The notes under the pieces: generated by a model
Seen by the model: only the letters and a program-made list of their open reading frames with translations
Told to the model about the DNA's origin: nothing
Database searches by the model: none
Assembly (NCBI GenBank): GCA_030403585.1
Contig: JAUEPE010000001.1
Span: 62,001-126,000, forward strand
Reading direction: 5' to 3'
Length of the DNA stretch: 64,000 bases
Source of the DNA: Frankia sp. RB7
GTDB lineage: Bacteria > Pseudomonadota > Alphaproteobacteria > Rhizobiales > Xanthobacteraceae
In this document: positions 40,337 through 51,265 of the stretch, one piece after another
Layout of the letters: the number at the start of each line of letters is the position of its first letter
Position numbering within the stretch: position 1 is the stretch's first letter
Made by a program: the position numbers and the translations under genes

Positions 40337-41316
40337 CTACCCCACCGGCAGCGCATCGAGGTGGCAGGCCACCCATTGCTCACCTTCGGCTGAACGAAGC
40401 TGCGGCTCTTCCGTCCGGCAGCGATCGAACACATACGGACAGCGGGTGTGGAAGCGGCATCCGCTCGGCGGATTGATCGGGCTCGGCACGTCACCCTTGA
40501 GGATGATGGGGTTACGCTGCGCACCGGGCTCCGGCAACGGAACTGCCGAGAGCAACGCCTTGGTGTAGGGATGCCTGGGCGCGGCAAAGATCTCCCGGCG
40601 CGGCGCCACTTCGACGATCTTGCCGAGATACATTACCGCGACGCGATGGGTCATGTGCTCGACGATCGCGAGATCGTGGCTGATGAACAGCAGTGCGAGA
40701 CCAAACTCACGCTGAAGATCCTGCAACAAATTGACGATCTGCGCCTTGACCGAGACGTCGAGCGCGGAGACCGCCTCGTCACAGACGATCAGCTCCGGCT
40801 CGGCCGCGAGCGCGCGCGCAATGCCGATGCGCTGACGCTGGCCGCCGGAGAATTCGTGCGGCCTGCGATTAAGCGCTTCCCGCGGCAGCCGCACCGTGTC
40901 CATCAGCGCGGTCACGCGCGTTTCGAGATCGGCCGCAGACTTGGCGAGGCCGAAATTGCGGATCGGTTCCGCCAGGATGTCGCGCACCCGCATGCGCGGA
41001 TTGAGGCTCGAGAACGGATCCTGGAACACCACCTGCATGCGTTGCCGCAGCTGACGCATCGTGCTCGGATGCGCGTCGTCGATGCGCTGGCCGTCGAGGA
41101 TCACCTGGCCGGAGGTCACATCGAACAGCCGCAGGATCGCGCGGCCGACCGTCGACTTGCCGCAGCCGGATTCGCCAACCAGCGACAGCGTCTCGCCTCG
41201 TGCTATCTCGAAGGACACGCCGTCGACCGCATAGACCCATTCGGACTTGCGTCCGAACAGCCCCTTATTGACCGGAAAATGCTTCTTGAGGTCGTTGACC
41301 TGGAGCAGCGGAGGGC

Positions 41317-41320
<4 letters not shown>
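40337..41320 (-). CDS. Peptide-type ABC transporter ATPase (DppF/OppF family), system 1
   Basis: A 327-residue ATPase: Walker A GESGCGKS (49-56), signature [16 protein letters not shown], Walker [15 protein letters not shown], switch His in [11 protein letters not shown], and the C-terminal oligopeptide-type extension with the Cys cluster [14 protein letters not shown] that binds an iron-sulfur cluster in characterised members. It overlaps the DppD-like gene by 4 bases. It is the last gene of the five-gene importer 45809-40337. Confidence 0.92.
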
Positions 41321-42306
<986 letters not shown>

Positions 42307-42325
42307 CGCGATCAGCTCCGCAGCA

Positions 42326-43249
42326 TCAGAGGCTCTTGGCCATGCGCGGATCAAGCGCATCACGAAGACCATCGCCGAGCAGGTTGACGGCGAGCACGGT
42401 GACGGACAGGAACGCCGCCGGGAAGAACACGATGTAGGGCTTGACCTGCCACAGGGCGCGGCCCTCGGCCATGATGTTGCCCCAGGACGGAATGGTCGGC
42501 GGCGTACCGGCGCCGATAAAGGACAGGATCGCCTCCGTGATCATGGCGCTGGCGCAGATGTAGGTCGCCTGCACCAGCATCGGCGCGAGCGTGTTGGGCA
42601 GGATATGGCGCAGGATGATCATCGGTGTGCGTGTGCCGCAGGCCACGGCGGCATCGACATAGGGCTGCTCGCGCAGCGACAGCACTACGCTGCGGACGAG
42701 GCGCGAGACGCGCGGGATCTCGGCAATGGTGATCGCCAGAATGACGTTACCGACGCTGCCGCGCGTCAAAGCCATCAGCGCGATCGCCAGCAGGATCGGC
42801 GGGATCGACATCAACCCGTCCATGAAGCGCATCAGGATGCCGTCCGCCCAGCGAATGAAACCGGAGACGATCCCGATGGCGAGCCCGGCGGCGGAGGCAA
42901 GGATCGCAACGGATAGTCCGACAGTCAGCGAGACCCGCGCGCCGAACAACACACGTGAATAGATGTCGCGGCCAAGCACGTCGGAGCCGAACCAGAAAGC
43001 GGCCGAGGGCGCGCGGGTGCGCTTGGCCGGCGCGAGCGCGGTCGGATCGACTGTCCCGAGATACGGCGCGAAGATCGCAATCAGAACGAGTGTCAACAGC
43101 AGCGCGCCGCCGATTGCAACCGTTGGATGGCCGCGCAAAAAGCCGACGATGCCACGCCGGATCACAACCGGCCGAAGAATCTCCGGCAATCGAGGCGCGA
43201 CGACGAAGCCGGCCGGGAGCGCCTGCGGATTGATGATCGTATCGGTCAA
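42326..43249 (-). CDS. Peptide-type ABC transporter permease (DppC/OppC family), system 1
   Basis: A 307-residue inner-membrane protein with about six helices. The N-terminal OppC-like helix region is at about 33-55 and [22 protein letters not shown] is the characteristic DppC segment. The EAA loop motif for ATPase contact is [21 protein letters not shown]. It overlaps DppB by 4 bases and precedes DppD by 19 bases. Confidence 0.92.
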   Translation of the reverse strand: MTDTIINPQALPAGFVVAPRLPEILRPVVIRRGIVGFLRGHPTVAIGGALLLTLVLIAIFAPYLGTVDPTALAPAKRTRAPSAAFWFGSDVLGRDIYSRVLFGARVSLTVGLSVAILASAAGLAIGIVSGFIRWADGILMRFMDGLMSIPPILLAIALMALTRGSVGNVILAITIAEIPRVSRLVRSVVLSLREQPYVDAAVACGTRTPMIILRHILPNTLAPMLVQATYICASAMITEAILSFIGAGTPPTIPSWGNIMAEGRALWQVKPYIVFFPAAFLSVTVLAVNLLGDGLRDALDPRMAKSL

Positions 43250-44187
43250 TAGCGGATCCTCGGGTCAACGATCGTATAGGTGACGTCGATCATCAGGTTG
43301 ACGAGGACGTAGACGAAGCTGAACAGCAGCACGATGCCCTGGATGACGGGATAGTCGCGGCGCAGGATCGCATCGATCGTGAGGCGGCCGAGGCCGGGGA
43401 TCGCGAACACGCTTTCCGTGACGACCGCCCCGCCGATCAGGAGCGCGATGCCGATCCCGATTACGGTCACGATCGGCACCGCCGCATTCTTCAACGCGTG
43501 AACGAAGAGGATGCCGCCCTGCCCGAGCCCCTTGGCGCGCGCGGTGCGGATGTAATCCTGCTGCAGAACTTCAAGCATGGTGGCGCGGGTGATACGTGCG
43601 ATCAGCGCGATATAGACACAGCCAAGCGCGACCGCCGGCAGGATCAGGTTTTGCAGCCAGGGCCAAAATCCCTCCGTAAGCGGCGTGTAGCCCTGCACCG
43701 GAAGCCATTCGAGCTCCAGCGCGAAGACATAAGCGAGGACGTAGCCGACGACGAAGACAGGCAGCGAGAAGCCGAACACCGCGAACGCCATGATGGCGCG
43801 GTCAATGAAGCTGCCAGCCTTCCATGCCGCCACCACGCCGAGCGGCACCGCGACCACGATCGTGAGCAGAAGGGTGACCATCATCAGCGACAGCGTCGGT
43901 CCGAGACGCTGCCCAATCATCGTCGAAACCGGCAGATTGGTGAAGATAGAAGTGCCGAGATCACCATGCAGGATGCGCCAGACCCAGCTTCCGAACTGGA
44001 TCAGGAAGGGTCGGTCGAGGCCGAGGCTCTGGCGGATGCGCTCCACATCCTCCGGGCTTGCCTGATCGCCCGCGATCACCACGGCGGGATCACCCGGCGC
44101 GATGTAGAGCAGGCTAAACACGAACAGCGCGACGATTGCCATCACTGGCAAGGTCGAGACGATGCGCCGGAGGATGTAGGAGAGCAT
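43246..44187 (-). CDS. Peptide-type ABC transporter permease (DppB/OppB family), system 1
   Basis: A 313-residue membrane protein with the DppB N-terminus MLSYILRRIVSTLPVMAIVALFVF, the periplasmic loop GDPAVVIAGDQASPEDVERIRQ and the EAA loop QDYIRTARAKGLGQGGILFVHALKN. It forms the channel with the DppC-like subunit and lies 17 bases downstream of its solute-binding protein gene. Confidence 0.92.
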   Translation of the reverse strand: MLSYILRRIVSTLPVMAIVALFVFSLLYIAPGDPAVVIAGDQASPEDVERIRQSLGLDRPFLIQFGSWVWRILHGDLGTSIFTNLPVSTMIGQRLGPTLSLMMVTLLLTIVVAVPLGVVAAWKAGSFIDRAIMAFAVFGFSLPVFVVGYVLAYVFALELEWLPVQGYTPLTEGFWPWLQNLILPAVALGCVYIALIARITRATMLEVLQQDYIRTARAKGLGQGGILFVHALKNAAVPIVTVIGIGIALLIGGAVVTESVFAIPGLGRLTIDAILRRDYPVIQGIVLLFSFVYVLVNLMIDVTYTIVDPRIRY

Positions 44188-44204
44188 CTGGCTTCAGTGT
44201 GCGA

Positions 44205-45809
44205 TCATGCGGATTTCGACACGCCCCAGAAGAACGGCAGCGGCCCTTTCGCGATACCGGAGATGTTCTTGCGCCACGCCGTGTAGCTCAGGAAGAAGCC
44301 TGTCGGGGCGTAGACGACGTCGTCGAGCGCCGCCTTGTTGAGGCGACCGATGGCGGCCTTCTCCTCATCGAGGTTCTTGGCTTCAAACCAGGACGAAACT
44401 TCCTTCTCGGTATTGGGGCTGGTGGGCCAGCCGAACCAGGCCTTGTCACCGTTGGCACGAATGGCTGTGTAGGGCGCGGGGTTGGTGCAGTCGGCGCCTG
44501 CATGCCAGGTGTGGAACATGTTCCAGCCGCCCTGCCCGGGAGGGGTTTTCAGTGCGCGGCGGGAGCCGACCGTGCCCCAGTCAGTCGCAACGAAGTCGAC
44601 ATTCATGCCGAGCTTCTTGAGGAGGTCCGCGGTGACGTCGCCCATTGCCTTGGTGATCGGCTGGTCCTGCGCGACGAGGCACGTCACTGGCTGGCCGGAA
44701 TAACCGCTCTCGGCGAGCAGCTTCTTGGCCGCGTCGAGATCGCGTTTGCCTTTCAGGATCTCGCCGCCCATCTCGGAATAGAGCGGCGTGTCCGGCGTGA
44801 AGAAGCCGGGCAGCGGCTTCCACAACGAATTGTCGTCGCCGACGATCGAGCGCATATAGTCTTCCTGGCTCATCGCCATCAGCACCGCACGCCGCGCCCG
44901 CACGTCGTTGAAGGGCGGATAGAGGAAATTCATGCGGAACGAGCCGATATTGCCGAGGGGATCGCCGATATCGACGCTGATGTTCTTGTTGTTCTTCAGC
45001 ACGGGCACGAGGTCGGCGATCGGGTTCTCCCACCAATCGATCTCGCCGTTTTGCAACGCCGCGGCCGCGGTGGCCGCGTCCGGCATCACGATCCATTCGA
45101 TACGGTCAACCAGCATCTGCTTGCCGCCGGCGAGCCATGACGCCTTCTCCTGCCGCGGCGCATAGTCGGCGAATTTCTCGAACACGGCTTTCGCGCCGGG
45201 GACCCACTCGCCCTTGGCGAACTTCATCGGCCCGGAGCCGACGTACTCACCGATCTGCTTGAACGGGTCGGTCTGCGCGATGCGCTCCGGCATGATGAAG
45301 GCGCAAGGCGAGTTGTTCTTCCCGAGCGCATAAAGAATCTTCGGGAAAGGCTGCTTCAGCACCCATTTGAAGGTGCGGTCGTCGACCGCCGTAAGCTCCT
45401 GCTGGAGCGCCGTGATCATCAGACCCATCGGATCGCGCGCCGCCCAGCGTGTCAGACTCGCGACGACGTCCTTGCTGCGCACCGGCTCGCCATCGTGGAA
45501 TTTGAGACCCGGCCGCAATTTGAATGTCCAGATCGTGCCGTCGTCGCTCACTTGCTCGGACTCGACCATCTGCCGCTGCGGCACGAGCGAGGAGTCGATG
45601 CCGTACAGCGTATCCCAGACCAGCGCCGCCGCATTGCGCACGACATATTGGGTGCCCCAGATCGGGTCGAAATTGGCGAGGTTGGCTTGCGGCACGAAGC
45701 GCAGGGTGCGCGCGGAGGCGCCTTGTGCGATCGCCGGGGCCGAGAGGCCGCCTGACAATGCCAGGCCGCCCGCGCCGGCCAGTCCCTTCAATACGGTCCT
45801 GCGATCCAT
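44205..45809 (-). CDS. Peptide-type ABC transporter solute-binding protein (SBP_bac_5), system 1
   Basis: A 534-residue periplasmic receptor. The signal peptide begins DRRTVLKGLAGAGG, a twin-arginine motif, with cleavage expected after PAIAQ (about residue 29). Family landmarks are SEQVSDDGTIWTFKLRPGLKFHDG and RAVLMAMSQEDYM. ATG 45809 has GGGAGG at ideal spacing. Ligands of this family range from peptides to opines, nickel and glutathione; the ligand here is unknown. First gene of the importer. Confidence 0.92.
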   Translation of the reverse strand: MDRRTVLKGLAGAGGLALSGGLSAPAIAQGASARTLRFVPQANLANFDPIWGTQYVVRNAAALVWDTLYGIDSSLVPQRQMVESEQVSDDGTIWTFKLRPGLKFHDGEPVRSKDVVASLTRWAARDPMGLMITALQQELTAVDDRTFKWVLKQPFPKILYALGKNNSPCAFIMPERIAQTDPFKQIGEYVGSGPMKFAKGEWVPGAKAVFEKFADYAPRQEKASWLAGGKQMLVDRIEWIVMPDAATAAAALQNGEIDWWENPIADLVPVLKNNKNISVDIGDPLGNIGSFRMNFLYPPFNDVRARRAVLMAMSQEDYMRSIVGDDNSLWKPLPGFFTPDTPLYSEMGGEILKGKRDLDAAKKLLAESGYSGQPVTCLVAQDQPITKAMGDVTADLLKKLGMNVDFVATDWGTVGSRRALKTPPGQGGWNMFHTWHAGADCTNPAPYTAIRANGDKAWFGWPTSPNTEKEVSSWFEAKNLDEEKAAIGRLNKAALDDVVYAPTGFFLSYTAWRKNISGIAKGPLPFFWGVSKSA

Positions 45810-45950
45810 GAAATCCTCCCAGTCATGCCGTGATGCCGGCCGTTCATTGGCCAAGGGCAGGTGAAACAGAGCCCATTAGCGTGCAAATGGTATGCCAGTA
45901 ACCGCCTGTCTGCCAGCGGGTTCTCATCGACTTTTGGGCTAGCCCAGATG

Positions 45951-47621
45951 TCAAAGAGCAACAGCCAGCACCGGCCCGGTGTCGATATGCGGAATCGCCT
46001 CGACCAGCTTGCGGGTATAGTCAGTTTTCGGATTTTCGAATAGCGCCCGGCTTTCGCCCTGCTCCACGATGCCGCCGTTGCGCAGCACGATGGTGCGGTC
46101 GCACAACATGCGCACCACGTTGAGGTCGTGGCTGACGAACAGCAGCGCGATGTCGTTTTCGCGCCGCAGGCGGTCGAGCAGTTGCAGCACCACCGCCTGC
46201 ACTGAGACATCGAGGGCTGCGGTCGGCTCGTCCAGCACCAGCAGCCGCGGCCGGCAGGCAATGGCGCGGGCGATGCCGACGCGTGCCTTCTGGCCGCCGG
46301 AGAGCTGATGCGGAAAACGCGGCAACAGATCCAGCGGCAACCCCACCCGGTCCGCGCATTCCTCAACCCGTTGCCGCAACGCGTCACCAGCGCGCATACC
46401 GCCGAGCCGCATCAAGGGATGGGCGATGCAGTCGAATGCCGTGTAGCGCGGGTTAAGGCTTTCGTTCGGGTCCTGGAAGACCATTTGGATGTCTTTGCGG
46501 AAGGGCGAGCGGTGGAAGTCGCGCGACGCGATGTGACCGATCGACTGCCCGTCGAACACGATGTCGCCTTCGCTCGGGTCGATCAGGCGGCAGATCATCC
46601 GCGACGTCGTGCTCTTGCCGGAGCCGGATTCGCCGACGAGACCGACGCTCTCGCCGACGGCCATCGTCATCGAGAAATCCGCAACCGCCGCCGCACCTTG
46701 ATCGAAGCGTTTGGCGAGTTTGCGCACCTCAAGCAGCGGCGGGGTGCCATGCGCGGCCACCGTCCTTGGCTTGCTCACGACCGCCGCGTGGCGCTCCCGC
46801 TCCTCCTCGGTGACGAGGTCCTCGATCCCTGACGTCGCGGTCGGCGATGCCGCCACCAGGCGCTTCGTGTAGGCGTGCTGCGGTGCGCCGAAGAGAGTTT
46901 TTGGACTTGCCTCCTCGACGATCCGCCCACGCTCCATCACAGCGATGCGGCGGCAATAGCGCGCCGCGAGCCCAAGATCGTGCGTTATCAGGATCGTCGC
47001 CATGCCGCGCGCGGCAGCGATGTCCGCGAGCAGATCCATCACCACCTTCTGCGTGGTGACGTCGAGGCCGGTGGTCGGTTCGTCGGCAATCAGGAGTGCG
47101 GGATTGCAGGAGATCGCGATCGCGATCATCACGCGCTGGCACATGCCGCCGGAGAGCTCGTGCGGATAGGCGTTCATCCGCGCTTCAGGATCGCGGATCT
47201 GCACGGCGCGCAGCAGCTCCAGCGCCTCGGCACGCGCGGCGTCCTTCGATATCCGCTTGTGCGTGAGGATCGCATCCGCGATCTGCAAGCTGATCGCGCG
47301 GATCGGATTGAGCGCCGCCCGCGGATTCTGGAAGATCATCGACATCGCGGCGCCCTGGAGATGACGGAGGTCGTCGCCCCTGAGTTTCGTCACATCCTGA
47401 CCGCGAAACAGGATCTTGCCGCCGGTGACGCGCCCGGCCGCGTCAAGCAGCCGCGTCGTTGCAAAGCCGGTGACCGATTTGCCCGAGCCGCTCTCGCCGA
47501 CCAGGCCGAGCATCTCGCCGGCTTGGACCGCGAGCGTGACGCCGCGCACGGCCTCGACCATTCCACGCCGTGTCGAGAACGAGACGTGGAGATCGTCGAT
47601 CCTGAGTAGGTCCTCGCTCAT
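45951..47621 (-). CDS. Double ATPase of a peptide-type ABC transporter (fused DppD-DppF), system 2
   Basis: A 556-residue protein with two complete ABC domains. Domain 1 has Walker A GESGSGKS (42-49), signature ELSGGMCQRVMIAI (about 155-168) and [14 protein letters not shown]. Domain 2 has Walker A GESGSGKS (330-337), QLSGGQKARVGIARAI and LLVLDEPTAALDVS. Such fused ATPases (YejF/GsiA-like) replace two separate subunits. ATG 47621 overlaps the upstream permease gene by 4 bases; an open frame runs on above it but only overprints that permease. Confidence 0.92.
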   Translation of the reverse strand: MSEDLLRIDDLHVSFSTRRGMVEAVRGVTLAVQAGEMLGLVGESGSGKSVTGFATTRLLDAAGRVTGGKILFRGQDVTKLRGDDLRHLQGAAMSMIFQNPRAALNPIRAISLQIADAILTHKRISKDAARAEALELLRAVQIRDPEARMNAYPHELSGGMCQRVMIAIAISCNPALLIADEPTTGLDVTTQKVVMDLLADIAAARGMATILITHDLGLAARYCRRIAVMERGRIVEEASPKTLFGAPQHAYTKRLVAASPTATSGIEDLVTEEERERHAAVVSKPRTVAAHGTPPLLEVRKLAKRFDQGAAAVADFSMTMAVGESVGLVGESGSGKSTTSRMICRLIDPSEGDIVFDGQSIGHIASRDFHRSPFRKDIQMVFQDPNESLNPRYTAFDCIAHPLMRLGGMRAGDALRQRVEECADRVGLPLDLLPRFPHQLSGGQKARVGIARAIACRPRLLVLDEPTAALDVSVQAVVLQLLDRLRRENDIALLFVSHDLNVVRMLCDRTIVLRNGGIVEQGESRALFENPKTDYTRKLVEAIPHIDTGPVLAVAL

Positions 47622-48466
47622 GTGCGCATGCGGGGATCGAGAATGTCCCGCATCCCGTCGCCTAGGAGATTGAAGCACAGCACAGCCATCATCAGCGCAA
47701 GGCCCGGAAAGGCCACCAGCCACCACCGCCCGGTCGAGATGAAGCGCGCGCCCTCCGCGACCATGATGCCCCATTCCGGCGTCGGCGGCTTGACGCCGAG
47801 GCCGATGAAGGACAGGCCCGCGGCGTTGAGAATGGCCCAGCCGAGATTGAGCGAGATCTGCACCGCCATCGCCGGCAGGATGTTCGGCAGCAGGAAGCGC
47901 AGCACCACGGAGAAATGGCTCTCGCCGCAGGCGCGTGCGGCCTCCACCCAACCGACATTGCGGCGGACGTTCACCTCGGCGCGTGCGAAACGGATGTAGA
48001 ACGGAAGATTGATGATCGCAGTTGCGATCACGATGTTCTCGATCCGATTACCGAGTGCAGCAACCATCGCCATAGCCAGCACGAACAACGGAAAGGCCAT
48101 CATGACGTCGACAAAGCGGCCGACCCCGCGGTCGAGCTTGCCGCCCGCATAGCCGCAGAACGCGCCGACGACGGCGCCGAGCACGAAAGAGATGCCAACC
48201 GCGGAGACCGCGATGGCGAGATCGAGACGTGCCGCGACAACGAGGCGGCTGAACACGTCCCGCCCGAGTTGGTCCGTGCCGGCAAGATGCGCTGCGCTCG
48301 GCGGCAGCAAAGCCTCCGGGACGTTCGAGACCACGGGATCATAGGGCACGATCCATGGCCCGAAGATCGCGATCAGCACGAACAGCAGGACGCCGGCCGC
48401 AGCAATGCCGGTGAGCGGATTGCCACGCAGGATCCAGACCGAATGGCGGAGGGTGGCGCTCGTCAT
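47618..48466 (-). CDS. Peptide-type ABC transporter permease (DppC family), system 2
   Basis: A 282-residue inner-membrane protein: N-terminal helix GNPLTGIAAAGVLLFVLIAIFG, DppC segment LAGTDQLGRDVFSRLVVAARLDLAIA and EAA loop EAARACGESHFSVVLRFLLPN. It overlaps both neighbouring genes by 4 bases, showing tight coupling with the DppB-like permease and the double ATPase. Confidence 0.92.
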   Translation of the reverse strand: MTSATLRHSVWILRGNPLTGIAAAGVLLFVLIAIFGPWIVPYDPVVSNVPEALLPPSAAHLAGTDQLGRDVFSRLVVAARLDLAIAVSAVGISFVLGAVVGAFCGYAGGKLDRGVGRFVDVMMAFPLFVLAMAMVAALGNRIENIVIATAIINLPFYIRFARAEVNVRRNVGWVEAARACGESHFSVVLRFLLPNILPAMAVQISLNLGWAILNAAGLSFIGLGVKPPTPEWGIMVAEGARFISTGRWWLVAFPGLALMMAVLCFNLLGDGMRDILDPRMRT

Positions 48467-49473
48467 TCGATCGACACCCTGGGATCGGCGATGCCGTAGC
48501 AGACATCGACGACCAGGTTGACCAGCACGAACAGGCTCGCCATCAGCAGGACGAACCCCTGCACCGGTGCGTAGTCTGAGGACAACAGCGCGTCAAGCGC
48601 GTAGGAGGCCACGCCCGGCCAGGAGAACACTTTCTCCACCAGCACGTTGGCACCCAGCATGGTCGAGAATACGATGCCCGCTATGGTGATGACGGGCAGG
48701 ATCGCATTGCGCAGCGCATAGGTGATGACCACCTTGTGCCAGGACAGGCCAACGGAACGCGCGGTACGGACGAAATCGCTGCCCAGCGAGACCAGCATCG
48801 AGGCCCGCGTGATCCGCGCGAGCGGCGCGATGACGAACAAGGCCATGCTCACCGCCGGCAGGATCAATTGCTTGCAGGCCGCCCACCAGCCCTCGACATC
48901 ACCGGCCAGCAGGAAATCGATCGACAGGAAGCCGGTGCGTTGCGGCGGCAGCGACGTGAAAACATCGACCCGCCCGGTTGGATCAGGCGCCAGCCCAAGC
49001 AGATAGTAGAAGACGTAAATCAGCAACAGCCCCGACACGAAGGTCGGCACGCAGACGCCGAGCGCGCAGAACAGCCGCACGCCGTGATCGACGAGCGATC
49101 CCGGCCGCAGCGCCGCGACCACGCCGAGCGGCACAGCCGCGATCAGCGCGATCAAAAGCGCGGTGAAGGTGAGTTCGAGCGATGCCGGCAACCGCTCGCG
49201 CAGGTCCTTCAGCACGGGTTGCCCCGTCATCATGGAGCGGCCGAGATTGCCCTGGCCGATGTCGGAGAGATAGTAGACGAGTTGCTCCGGCACCGATCTG
49301 TTGAGCCCCATCTGCTTGCGGATCTGCTCGATTTCCTCCTTGCCGGCATTGGGCCCCGAGGCGAAGAACACCGCGGGGTCTCCGGGCAGAACGCGCATCA
49401 ACAGAAAGGTGAAGACCAGCACACCGAAAAGCGCGGGCAGCGACGACAAAAGCCGCCTGCCCGCCCGCACCAT
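48463..49473 (-). CDS. Peptide-type ABC transporter permease (DppB family), system 2
   Basis: A 336-residue membrane protein with the DppB N-terminus VRAGRRLLSSLPALFGVLVFTFLLMRVLPGDPAVF (quoted in part: LFGVLVFTFLLMRVLPGDP) and EAA loop SDFVRTARSVGLSWHKVVITYALRN. The start is uncertain: ATG 49473 gives the family N-terminus, while GTG 49497 has a G-rich stretch upstream and would add 8 residues. It includes a longer periplasmic loop (about residues 190-225) than system 1. Confidence 0.88.
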   Translation of the reverse strand: MVRAGRRLLSSLPALFGVLVFTFLLMRVLPGDPAVFFASGPNAGKEEIEQIRKQMGLNRSVPEQLVYYLSDIGQGNLGRSMMTGQPVLKDLRERLPASLELTFTALLIALIAAVPLGVVAALRPGSLVDHGVRLFCALGVCVPTFVSGLLLIYVFYYLLGLAPDPTGRVDVFTSLPPQRTGFLSIDFLLAGDVEGWWAACKQLILPAVSMALFVIAPLARITRASMLVSLGSDFVRTARSVGLSWHKVVITYALRNAILPVITIAGIVFSTMLGANVLVEKVFSWPGVASYALDALLSSDYAPVQGFVLLMASLFVLVNLVVDVCYGIADPRVSIE

Positions 49474-49526
49474 CGTTGTGCCCAGACCGCTCGTCACCCC
49501 TTTAGCGTCCTTCCCGTTTGCTGCCG

Positions 49527-51146
49527 TCACTTGCGGCTGACATCGCGGTAGTCGACCTGCCGATGGAATTCGTAGGTGTAGCCCTCGATCGACGGAGCCA
49601 TGACCGCGTCCTGGTTCGGCTGCCACAGCGGAATCTGCGGCATCTCGCTGAAATGGATCGCGTTGAGCTTGCGGCCATCTTCCTCGTACTTGGCCTTGTC
49701 GAGCTCGAAGCGAGCTTCCTGCGCGATCGCGGCCAACTCGGGATTATTGGTCGAGCTATAATTCCAGCGCTGATTGCCGGTGTAGAAGTTGCGGTAGAAA
49801 TAATCCGTGGAGGGCAGCCAGGCGACGATGCCTTCGGTGAACAAGGGCAGCTTCTTCTCGTTGATCTGCGTCGACATCTGCGCATCCGGCAGCTTCTGAA
49901 TGTCGACCTTGATCCCGATCTTGGCAAGCGACTCCTTCACGAGCGCGGCCATCGGTTCGGCGGTCGAAGCCTGGCCGACGTTGAAGCTGAACGTGGTCGA
50001 GAAGCCCTCGGGAAGACCCGCGGCCTTGAGATATTCGCGGGCCTTTTCGAGGTCGATCTTCACCGGCGCCTGAAACGGATAGATGCCATTCAGCGGCTTG
50101 CCGTCCGGCCAGCTCGCGCCAAACAGCGGCGCGCCGCGGCCAAACAAGGCGGCCTTGAACATGTCGTCATAGGGCAGCGCGAAAGCGATGGCGCGGCGGA
50201 CGTTGACGTTGTCGAAGGGCGGGATCTGATTGTTCATCGAGACGAAGGTGATCGCATTGTATTGCGGCGTCGAAACCACCTTGAGCTTGCCCTTGGCCTC
50301 GAGCGACTGCACGTCGCTGGCCTGGAGATCGACGACGATATCGGCATCGCCGCGCTCGACCAGGTTGGCGCGGGTCGCCGGCTCCGGCACGGACTGCACG
50401 ATCACGCGCTTGAAGAACGCCGGCTTGTCGGGCGAGCCACGATTCCAGGCCTCGTCGCGCTTGATGATCACCTGCTCGCCCGGCTTGAAGGTCTCGACCA
50501 CATAGGCGCCGCTGCCGGCGGTATGCTCCTTCAGCCAGGCTGTTGCCCAGGGATCGTCCGCCGTCGCGTGCTCCTTGGCCACCTTCGAATTGATGATCAT
50601 CGGATAGACGGTGGCAAGATTCGGCAGCGCGAGCTTGTCGGGCTTGGGCAGCGTCACCTCGATGGTGAGGGGATCGATCACCTTGAACTGGTCGGCCGAC
50701 GTCAAGGATCCCGTCAAGAGTTGCGCCTTGCCGAGGATCGGCGCGGTGACGCAACGATCGAGCGACCATTTGACGTCTTCGGCTGTTACCGGCGAGCCGT
50801 CCTGGAACTTGGCGTCCTTGCGCAGATGGAAGGTGATCTTCAGCGCGTCGGGACTGACGTCGTAGGACTCAGCGAGCTCACCCGTGATCTTGTCGAGGTC
50901 GAACACCCATTTGCCGTTGAGCTGCTTGCGGCCGAAGGCCACCAGCCGGTCGTAGGTGCTCATGCTCAGTCCAAAGGACTCGCGGGTCGCGCCGGGAATG
51001 TTGGGATCAAGCGTGTTGACGGATGCGCCGGTCACATAGCGCAACGTTTCCGCCCTGGTTTGCGCCTGCGAGGGCGCGGTGGCGAGGAGCAGCAGCGCGG
51101 CGGAGGCAGCGACGCAGGCCGCCGGCCTGAAAGACACAAAACGCAT
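49527..51146 (-). CDS. Peptide-type ABC transporter solute-binding protein (SBP_bac_5), system 2
   Basis: A 539-residue periplasmic protein. It has a Sec signal peptide (RFVSFRPAACVAASAALLLL) with cleavage after SQAQ near residue 29, then TLRYVTGASVNTLDPNIPG. Family landmark: DVSPDALKITFHLRKDAKFQDGSPV. ATG 51146 is the start that yields the signal peptide. It heads the four-gene importer 51146-45951 and follows the monooxygenase gene by 119 bases, so it may be co-regulated with the catabolic genes. Confidence 0.92.
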   Translation of the reverse strand: MRFVSFRPAACVAASAALLLLATAPSQAQTRAETLRYVTGASVNTLDPNIPGATRESFGLSMSTYDRLVAFGRKQLNGKWVFDLDKITGELAESYDVSPDALKITFHLRKDAKFQDGSPVTAEDVKWSLDRCVTAPILGKAQLLTGSLTSADQFKVIDPLTIEVTLPKPDKLALPNLATVYPMIINSKVAKEHATADDPWATAWLKEHTAGSGAYVVETFKPGEQVIIKRDEAWNRGSPDKPAFFKRVIVQSVPEPATRANLVERGDADIVVDLQASDVQSLEAKGKLKVVSTPQYNAITFVSMNNQIPPFDNVNVRRAIAFALPYDDMFKAALFGRGAPLFGASWPDGKPLNGIYPFQAPVKIDLEKAREYLKAAGLPEGFSTTFSFNVGQASTAEPMAALVKESLAKIGIKVDIQKLPDAQMSTQINEKKLPLFTEGIVAWLPSTDYFYRNFYTGNQRWNYSSTNNPELAAIAQEARFELDKAKYEEDGRKLNAIHFSEMPQIPLWQPNQDAVMAPSIEGYTYEFHRQVDYRDVSRK

Positions 51147-51265
51147 TCGTTTTCCCTTGAATTTCGACAAGAAACGCCAGCAAGGCAGGTTAAGAAACAA
51201 GCAAGTTGCGCGCCAGTCTCATGGGACGCTCTTGGGGACGCTTCGTCGCGGCGGCGCATGGACAA